This document shows positions 61,533 through 64,000 of a stretch of DNA of 64,000 nt, in pieces; within the stretch, counting starts at the first letter, position 1, and every line of letters starts with the position of its first letter. Origin of the DNA: Amblyornis subalaris (Eukaryota; Chordata; Aves; Passeriformes; Ptilonorhynchidae); assembly GCA_018881555.1 (NCBI GenBank), contig JACAXG010000002.1:25011786-25075785 (forward strand), written 5' to 3'. The notes under the pieces were generated by a model. That model was not told where the DNA came from. It saw nothing but the letters and a program-made list of their open reading frames with translations, and did no database searches. The translations under genes and the position numbers were made by a program.

Positions 61533-64000
61533 TAATTTTCAAGATCGTTCTACGGTGTTGCAAGTCTATTTTGCTGCTGAAGACCAGCAAGTAAAGTTCA
61601 GGGTCTTGTTAGATGAATATTTTTACAGTCTTTAAATTAGATTATCACTGATTATGCTTAGAAGAGTTATAAATTGGGCTCCTAATAGTCAAAATTTTTT
61701 TCATACAAGTTGCTCCTCTTCTTGTGCAGACTGTGCTAAAGAGCCCAGAGTTTTTAAATCCAAAAATTTTAAATCTTTTGAGCATTGGTCTTAAAATGGA
61801 GATATATAGTAGTGATTTCTCTGCTCAATTTTGTACATATTCCCCCAGCAATGAAAAAAAAACATACGTGCTAGGTAGGGTTTTTTATCTATCATCAGTC
61901 TTTGACACCTCCTCTGCCTTACTTCATTGCTCTGGAATTTTCCCTCAGATGTCTCACACACCCTGTTGAACAATTACCAGCAAATTAAGTGAGCTCTTAT
62001 CCTGCTCTGTCCTGCTGTATGGACTGCATCATCTGGCAAGATTTGTAGCAAAAAGTTCAGCTCTGCCATTAATTACAGTGTGTTGATAAGAGTAAATTCC
62101 ATTTGTATCATTTATCTTGGAAGTGCAGGTGAATAAATTAACTGGTGTAAATGTCCAAGGTTCGTGGATAGTTTTACATTTCAAATAGACTTTTCTCAAA
62201 TGATCCCAAGGAAAAATATTGGGTTTGGATACAGATCTGAAATCAAATCCCCTAAGATTTTCAATCAATTTTCATTGCACTCCTTTTCCTCACCTGCTTT
62301 CCAGGGGCAAAAAGGGTGTGACAGCATGAAGCAAATTGTAAAATCAATCCTGTAATTTTTCCTGAAAACTCAAATTTGTTTTCAAGCAGGTGTAGAAAAA
62401 TTACATTTTTTAATCAAATGGAAAATAGCTAGTATAAAAGTTGATATTTTTAATTGTGAAATAGTTTTGAATTGCTTTTTAATTAATACTGATGTTTAGC
62501 AGCTTTTATAAATCTGTCAAATGGTAAGAATTGTTGATGGTGAAAATTTGCAGATAAAGGAGTACATATTCCATTAGCAGTACAGGCTGATGATCTTGCT
62601 ATTGGTAGTTGATACATTTTTCTGTCCATAACCAAGAATCTGTTCATGTGATTTCTTTTCCACAAGCTTAGAAGCCTGCTGTGCATGCAGACAGGTCAGA
62701 ACAGCAGTGCCTTTTATTTTTTACATTATTATATAGGTTGCACAATTCAACTATGTTTCAATATTTGCAGTGCTATCACTCCAAGGTCAAGGTTAAAAAG
62801 AGCTGATTTCAGAACAAAGAAAAGCATTATTAATTTCCAGAAAGTATTAATTTCTCTCAGTATATTGGGCAGCAGCTAGAAGAAAATAAAGTTTCCCTTT
62901 ACAGAGGATTTTGTCTTTTATGGTTGTGAGCATCTACATGTACTGTGAAATTTCTGTGAATACTGAAGGTGTCTGTGTGGGAAAGAGCAAGAAGGAGCAG
63001 CAGAGTGGAGCTGAACCCTCTGCTTAAAGAAACCTTTTATGTCTTTCTACATTGATTTGTGAAGCTACAGAGCACTGCTTAGCTTCCACTGAGGTATCCA
63101 GAAAGAGCTTCCTTATTACAGCTCAAGGCAATTTAATGCAATTCAGCATGTTCTCTTTTAGAGTGTAAACTCTCCTGCACTTCAAGTTGTGAGAAAATAT
63201 TACATCAGGAACAGTCAAATCTGCTTATATGTTAAGAAGCTTTATATGCAATAGAACTTTGTCATTTCCGTCAGTTTCCTAAGTAAAATACCACCTATAT
63301 TAGCTACTAGATAGAGCTACCGATAAAACCTGTCTTCAAAGATCAGCTTATTGGTCTTTGGAAAGTTACCAAGGTCATTAAATCTAGACCCAATGTTAGA
63401 AAAGTGAGCTTGGAGGTAAACAGAGATCCTCCCAGTCTGGAATTGTATTGGAGCTCTCTGATTCTATTACATGCATCACAGACTCAGTGGCATAGCCTTG
63501 CAGAAATCTGCTATGAAATGAGCCTCAAGGACCACAAAGAGATTGATCATTTATATAAAATAATGTTCTTTTTCTGGTTTATTCTGTTTGTGCAACCACT
63601 GGAAAAACATTTCATTTCTTGACAAAAGTATTGCTCACCATCCAACCAGCCTTATGAAGCTAAAAGAAATATTTTATTTTGCACCAGTACATAGAATTCC
63701 TATTAAATACTTTGCCATTATATTAAACAATGTTCTGCATGCCTTTTGACTTCTTTTTTTTTGGTTCTTTTTCTTACAAAGGCATAGTAATTGTACCTTC
63801 TTTTTCTGTATTTTGGATACAACTTGATATGAGGATTTATAAAAATCTTGATACTTTTCAAGTGTATTGAATAGGGTTTGACCCCATAAGTTTACGAAAA
63901 AAAGAAAAACATTTAAAAAGGACAGAATTTCAGATGGATTGACTTTTGAAATATGACAGTCCTTTGAGAAAACCTCAACAACAAACTCTCCAAGTACAAG
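61533..64000. other. Non-coding AT-rich DNA
   Basis: No gene or recognised repeat was seen. Frames are below 82 codons. The window ends in plain AT-rich sequence with no partial gene that I can identify. Confidence 0.6.

Overview
The window looks like AT-rich, gene-poor DNA from a bird nucleus. The case for a bird is the repeats. There are several clear, 5'-truncated and decayed CR1 LINE copies on both strands, with the typical avian CR1 3' ends. There is also a fragment near 27.9-28.1 kb that I recognise from memory as part of an endogenous-retrovirus LTR family widespread in Neoaves. Recognised interspersed repeats cover only a few percent, which also fits a bird. I cannot name the species or chromosome.

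I find no protein-coding gene, rRNA, tRNA, CRISPR array, bacterial-style operon or CpG island. The open frames present are short (163 codons at most), rich in low-complexity or unrelated residues, scattered over both strands and unsupported by recognisable domains. The longer frames with recognisable protein similarity all lie inside CR1 copies. The window is therefore either intergenic or the interior of a very large intron; the sequence alone does not decide which.

Layout: 0-7 kb plain AT-rich DNA; 7.4 kb CR1 (+); 9 kb an old palindromic sauropsid-type repeat; 12.5-13.2 kb CR1 (-); 13-20 kb plain DNA with one 12-bp inverted repeat; 20.8 kb a probable very old CR1-like fragment (+); 27.9 kb LTR fragment; 29.5 kb CR1 tail (+); 32.4 kb CpG-bearing LTR-like segment; 38.1-38.6 kb CR1 reverse-transcriptase segment (+) with a broken catalytic motif; 39.1 kb a long imperfect hairpin; 43.5 kb CR1 tail (-); 45.3 kb a polypyrimidine-CAG|GTAAG sequence resembling a recursive splice site; 46.6-47.3 kb CR1 (-); 47-61 kb largely plain DNA with a perfect 12-bp-stem palindrome next to a TATA-like sequence at 55.1 kb; 61.2-61.5 kb CR1 tail (+) ending in an (ATTCT)n microsatellite; then plain DNA to the end.

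No genes act together here. The observations most worth a second look are the hairpin at 39.13 kb, the recursive-splice-like site at 45.3 kb, the palindrome at 55.06 kb and the palindromic repeat at 9 kb. None amounts to convincing evidence for a new biological system.
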